From: Oscillospiraceae bacterium
Lineage (GTDB): Bacteria > Bacillota_A > Clostridia > Oscillospirales > Oscillospiraceae
Length of the DNA: 8,289 bases
Reading direction: 5' to 3'
Assembly (NCBI GenBank): GCA_016302015.1
Contig: JAEDOJ010000056.1
Span: 1-8,289 of the forward strand
The translations under genes and the position numbers were made by a program. The notes under the pieces are model-generated. The model did no database searches, was not told where the DNA came from, and saw only the letters and a program-made list of their open reading frames with translations. Of this stretch, positions 6,683-8,289 are shown piece after piece. Numbering within the stretch: position 1 is the first letter of the stretch; each line of letters begins with the position of its first letter.

Positions 6683-7352
6683 AAACGCCGTATTTTTCGG
6701 GGGCGCGGGCGTCTCCACGGAAAGCGGGATTCCGGATTTTCGCAGTGTGGACGGGTTGTACCACCAGAAATTCGACTATCCCCCGGAAACCATCATCTCT
6801 CACAGCTTCTATGAGCGCAAACCGGAGTATTTTTTCCGATTTTACCGGGAAAAGATGCTGCCTCTGGGCTTTGAGCCCAACGTGACCCACAAAACGCTGG
6901 CACGGCTGGAGGCGGAAGGCCATCTGGCGGCGGTGGTCACCCAGAATATTGACGGCCTGCACCAGAAGGCGGGCAGCAAACGGGTCTATGAGCTCCACGG
7001 CAGCGTTCTGCGGAACTACTGCGTAAAATGCCATAAATTTTATCCGGCGGAAATCGTCAAAAACGCCAGGGGCGTGCCTCTGTGCGACTGCGGCGGCGTG
7101 ATCAAGCCCGACGTGGTGCTCTACGAGGAGTCCCTGGACACCAAGACCATGGAAGCCGCCGCCAGAGCCATCGCCAAAGCGGATTTGCTCATCGTTGGCG
7201 GCACCAGTCTGACGGTCTATCCCGCGGCGGGGATGATCAACTATTATCGGGGCAACCGGCTGGTGCTGATCAACCGGGACGAAACCCCCTACGATTCCTA
7301 TGCCAATTTGGTATTCCACCAATCCTTAGGGGAAATTTTCTCCCAACTGTGA
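6639..7352 (+). CDS. cobB: NAD-dependent protein deacylase (sirtuin, Sir2/CobB family)
   Basis: 237 residues from the ATG at 6639. Sirtuins remove acyl groups from lysine using NAD, releasing nicotinamide and O-acyl-ADP-ribose. Family motifs are in order: FGGAGVSTESGIPDFRS (20-36), TQNIDGLH (101-108), catalytic His120 in ELHGS, zinc ligands C128, C131, C149 and C151, IKPDVVLYEE (155-164), and GTSLTVYPAAGM (188-199). The second zinc pair is C-x-C rather than C-x2-C, and YEE stands where many sirtuins have FGE. AGGGAG (6623-6628) is 10 nt before the ATG; an in-frame TTG at 6630 is too close to it to be likely. The gene overlaps trmD by 44 bp and is followed after 7 bp by trmO. Substrates are unknown; the short bacterial size and placement do not tell deacetylase from longer-chain deacylase. 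Confidence 0.93.
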   Translation: MTNLQQLQQWVRESKNAVFFGGAGVSTESGIPDFRSVDGLYHQKFDYPPETIISHSFYERKPEYFFRFYREKMLPLGFEPNVTHKTLARLEAEGHLAAVVTQNIDGLHQKAGSKRVYELHGSVLRNYCVKCHKFYPAEIVKNARGVPLCDCGGVIKPDVVLYEESLDTKTMEAAARAIAKADLLIVGGTSLTVYPAAGMINYYRGNRLVLINRDETPYDSYANLVFHQSLGEIFSQL

Positions 7353-7359
7353 GGCTGCC

Positions 7360-8043
7360 ATGGACGTTCCAATGAAGATCATCGCCACCATCCGCAGTGA
7401 TTTTCCCACGAAATTCGGCGTTCCCCGCCAGAGCGGACTGGTGGAGGAGTTGAAGGCCACCATTGTGTTTGAGCCGGAGTATCGGAAGCCGGAGGCGCTG
7501 CGGGGGCTGGAGGGCTTTTCCCATCTCTGGCTGATTTGGGAATTTTCTCAGGCAGTCCGGTCGGAGTGGTCGCCTACGGTGCGGCCTCCCCGGCTGGGAG
7601 GCAACGCCCGGATGGGCGTTTTTGCCACCCGCTCCCCCTTCCGTCCCAATCCCATCGGCCTTTCCTGCGTGAAGCTGGAAGGGCTTCGGCAGGACGGAGC
7701 TTTGGGGACGGTTTTGGAGGTCTCCGGCGCCGACCTCATGGACGGCACGCCGATTTTCGACATCAAGCCCTATATTCCCTACGCAGACGCCCACCCGGAG
7801 GCGGCGGGAGGCTTTGCCCAAAACCGGCCTGAGGCGGGACTGAGGGTGGACTTCCCGGAGGAGCTGCTGAAAGCGGTTCCCCCTGACCGTCAAAAGGCCC
7901 TGATCGGGGTTCTGGCCCAGGACCCGAGACCCCATTATCAGGCGGATCCCCACCGGGTTTACGGTATGTCCTTCGCCGGACTGAACATCCGCTTCACCGT
8001 CAGCGGGGACATCCTGAAGGTTCAGGCTGTGGAAAAAGAGTAG
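7360..8043 (+). CDS. trmO: tRNA N6-methyltransferase TrmO (TsaA/YaeB family)
   Basis: 227 residues. TrmO methylates N6-threonylcarbamoyladenosine at tRNA position 37 to m6t6A with S-adenosylmethionine, a beta-barrel fold type of methyltransferase. Motifs: IATIRSDFPTKFGVPRQSGL (8-27), RPPRLGG (75-81), GVFATRSPFRPNPIGLS (86-102), DLMDGTPIFDIKPYIPYAD (125-143), and the C-terminal DPRPHYQ...VYGM (188-203), so both the N-terminal barrel and C-terminal domain are complete. The start at 7360 has GAGG (7351-7354) 5 nt upstream, overlapping the sirtuin stop codon; a second ATG at 7372 is possible but less well placed. It is the last gene of the operon. Confidence 0.93.
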   Translation: MDVPMKIIATIRSDFPTKFGVPRQSGLVEELKATIVFEPEYRKPEALRGLEGFSHLWLIWEFSQAVRSEWSPTVRPPRLGGNARMGVFATRSPFRPNPIGLSCVKLEGLRQDGALGTVLEVSGADLMDGTPIFDIKPYIPYADAHPEAAGGFAQNRPEAGLRVDFPEELLKAVPPDRQKALIGVLAQDPRPHYQADPHRVYGMSFAGLNIRFTVSGDILKVQAVEKE

Positions 8044-8061
8044 GGCGGCGAACCTCCGCCC
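8043..8061 (+). other. GC-rich hairpin at the end of trmO
   Basis: GGGCGG (8043-8048) pairs with CCGCCC (8056-8061) around a 7-nt loop, starting on the last base of the trmO stop codon. No T tract follows (GAAAATGG), so it is not a canonical intrinsic terminator. It may protect the transcript end or act with a termination factor. Confidence 0.4.
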
Positions 8062-8084
8062 GAAAATGGATCGTAAAAGGTCGT

Positions 8085-8133
8085 TGCCTCCTGCCTCCCT
8101 CTGACGAAGAGGCTGCGATTTTGCACCGTCCCC
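8085..8133 (-). repeat. Degenerate extension of repeat A2
   Basis: In reverse complement this aligns by eye to 55-100, with scattered differences. It contains CCTCCCTCTGACGAAGAGG, an imperfect version of stem 2. Together with 8134-8187 it forms the right-hand composite of about 100 bp. Confidence 0.5.
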
Positions 8134-8187
8134 CTGCCTCCCTCTGACGAGGGAGGTGGCAAAACCGAAGGTTTTGACGGAGGGAGA
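8134..8187 (-). repeat. Bipartite hairpin repeat, copy A2 (inverted)
   Basis: This is the reverse complement of 1-54 with 53 of 54 positions identical. Stem 2 is CCTCCCTC (8137-8144) with GAGGGAGG (8149-8156), and stem 1 is CAAAACC (8160-8166) with GGTTTTG (8170-8176). The only change is in the stem 2 loop. Confidence 0.85.
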
Positions 8188-8202
8188 GACACGAAACGTA
8201 CC

Positions 8203-8239
8203 TTTTTAACGTAAAAATCTGACAATCGACAGATTTTTT
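8203..8239. terminator. AT-rich hairpin, possible weak or bidirectional terminator
   Basis: AAAAATCTG (8213-8221) pairs with CAGATTTTT (8230-8238), and T residues follow to 8239. The stem has only two G-C pairs, so it is weak. The A run can alternatively pair with TTTTTA at 8203-8208, so two exclusive folds are possible. It could end readthrough from trmO or traffic from the right. Confidence 0.35.
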
Positions 8240-8240
8240 C

Positions 8241-8289
8241 TCTCCCTCAGTCAGCTTCGCTGACAGCTCCCTCATCAGAGGGAGCCGTG
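8241..8289 (+). repeat. Bipartite hairpin repeat, copy C
   Basis: Same plan as A1 and B: stem 1 GTCAGC (8250-8255) with GCTGAC (8259-8264) and loop TTC; stem 2 GCTCCCTC (8266-8273) with GAGGGAGC (8278-8285) and loop ATCA. It runs to the window edge and may continue beyond it. Confidence 0.8.

Noticed and set aside
6621..7953. Minus-strand frames of 233 and 227 codons (6621-7322 and 7270-7953) opposite the sirtuin and trmO
   Set aside because: They are shadows of well-supported plus-strand genes and show no family motif or ribosome site.
8000..8275. Minus-strand frames through the right repeats
   Set aside because: They are composed of repeat sequence and the end of trmO in antisense; the repeated SSEGGR peptides come from the CCCTC repeat and are not a protein feature.
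1..8289. Composite transposon or integrative element
   Set aside because: The ends are inverted repeats, but no transposase, integrase or cargo-type gene lies inside, and the content is mostly housekeeping. Target-site duplications cannot be examined because the repeats reach the window edges.

Overview
The window reads as a chromosomal segment of a moderately GC-rich Gram-positive anaerobe of the class Clostridia, most likely a gut member of the Oscillospiraceae/Ruminococcaceae type. This is inferred from strong AGGAGG-type ribosome sites, an S-layer-homology (SLH) anchored exported protein, Cys-x2-Cys-Gly / IPATGH extracellular modules common in gut Firmicutes, and bipartite hairpin repeats of the CTCCCTC...GAGGGAG type between genes. 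No transposase, phage gene, rRNA, tRNA or CRISPR array is visible.

Layout. Positions 1-235 are non-coding and packed with hairpin repeats, ending in a strong hairpin with a T tract (236-270). A leftward cluster of three genes follows (4832 down to 278): pncB (nicotinate phosphoribosyltransferase), a small multi-pass membrane protein that overlaps it, and a large secreted SLH protein. The SLH protein carries what looks like a caspase/CHAT/gingipain-type (clan CD) cysteine peptidase domain. The 188-bp gap at 4833-5020 holds two back-to-back promoters and a 9-bp inverted repeat that brackets the pncB promoter. A tightly packed rightward operon follows (5021-8043): an FlK-like hotdog thioesterase, rimM, trmD, a sirtuin and trmO. 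Positions 8044-8289 are again hairpin repeats. One of them is an almost exact inverted copy of the repeat at 1-54, so the seven genes lie between inverted repeats.

How the genes fit together. The rightward operon is mostly about translation: RimM matures the 30S subunit, and TrmD and TrmO both methylate tRNA position 37, on different tRNAs. The usual partners of rimM-trmD (rpsP and a KH-protein gene upstream, rplS downstream) are absent and replaced by a thioesterase, a sirtuin and trmO. The divergent pncB makes the NAD precursor nicotinate mononucleotide, while the sirtuin consumes NAD, so the shared promoter region could tie NAD salvage to NAD use (inference). The most unusual object is the SLH protein: it has a His207/Cys294 dyad in a clan-CD context, two Cys-rich modules, three SLH repeats and a C-terminal DxGxDGxPEL module. 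It may be a cell-surface cysteine protease that has been seen only as an SLH-domain protein.
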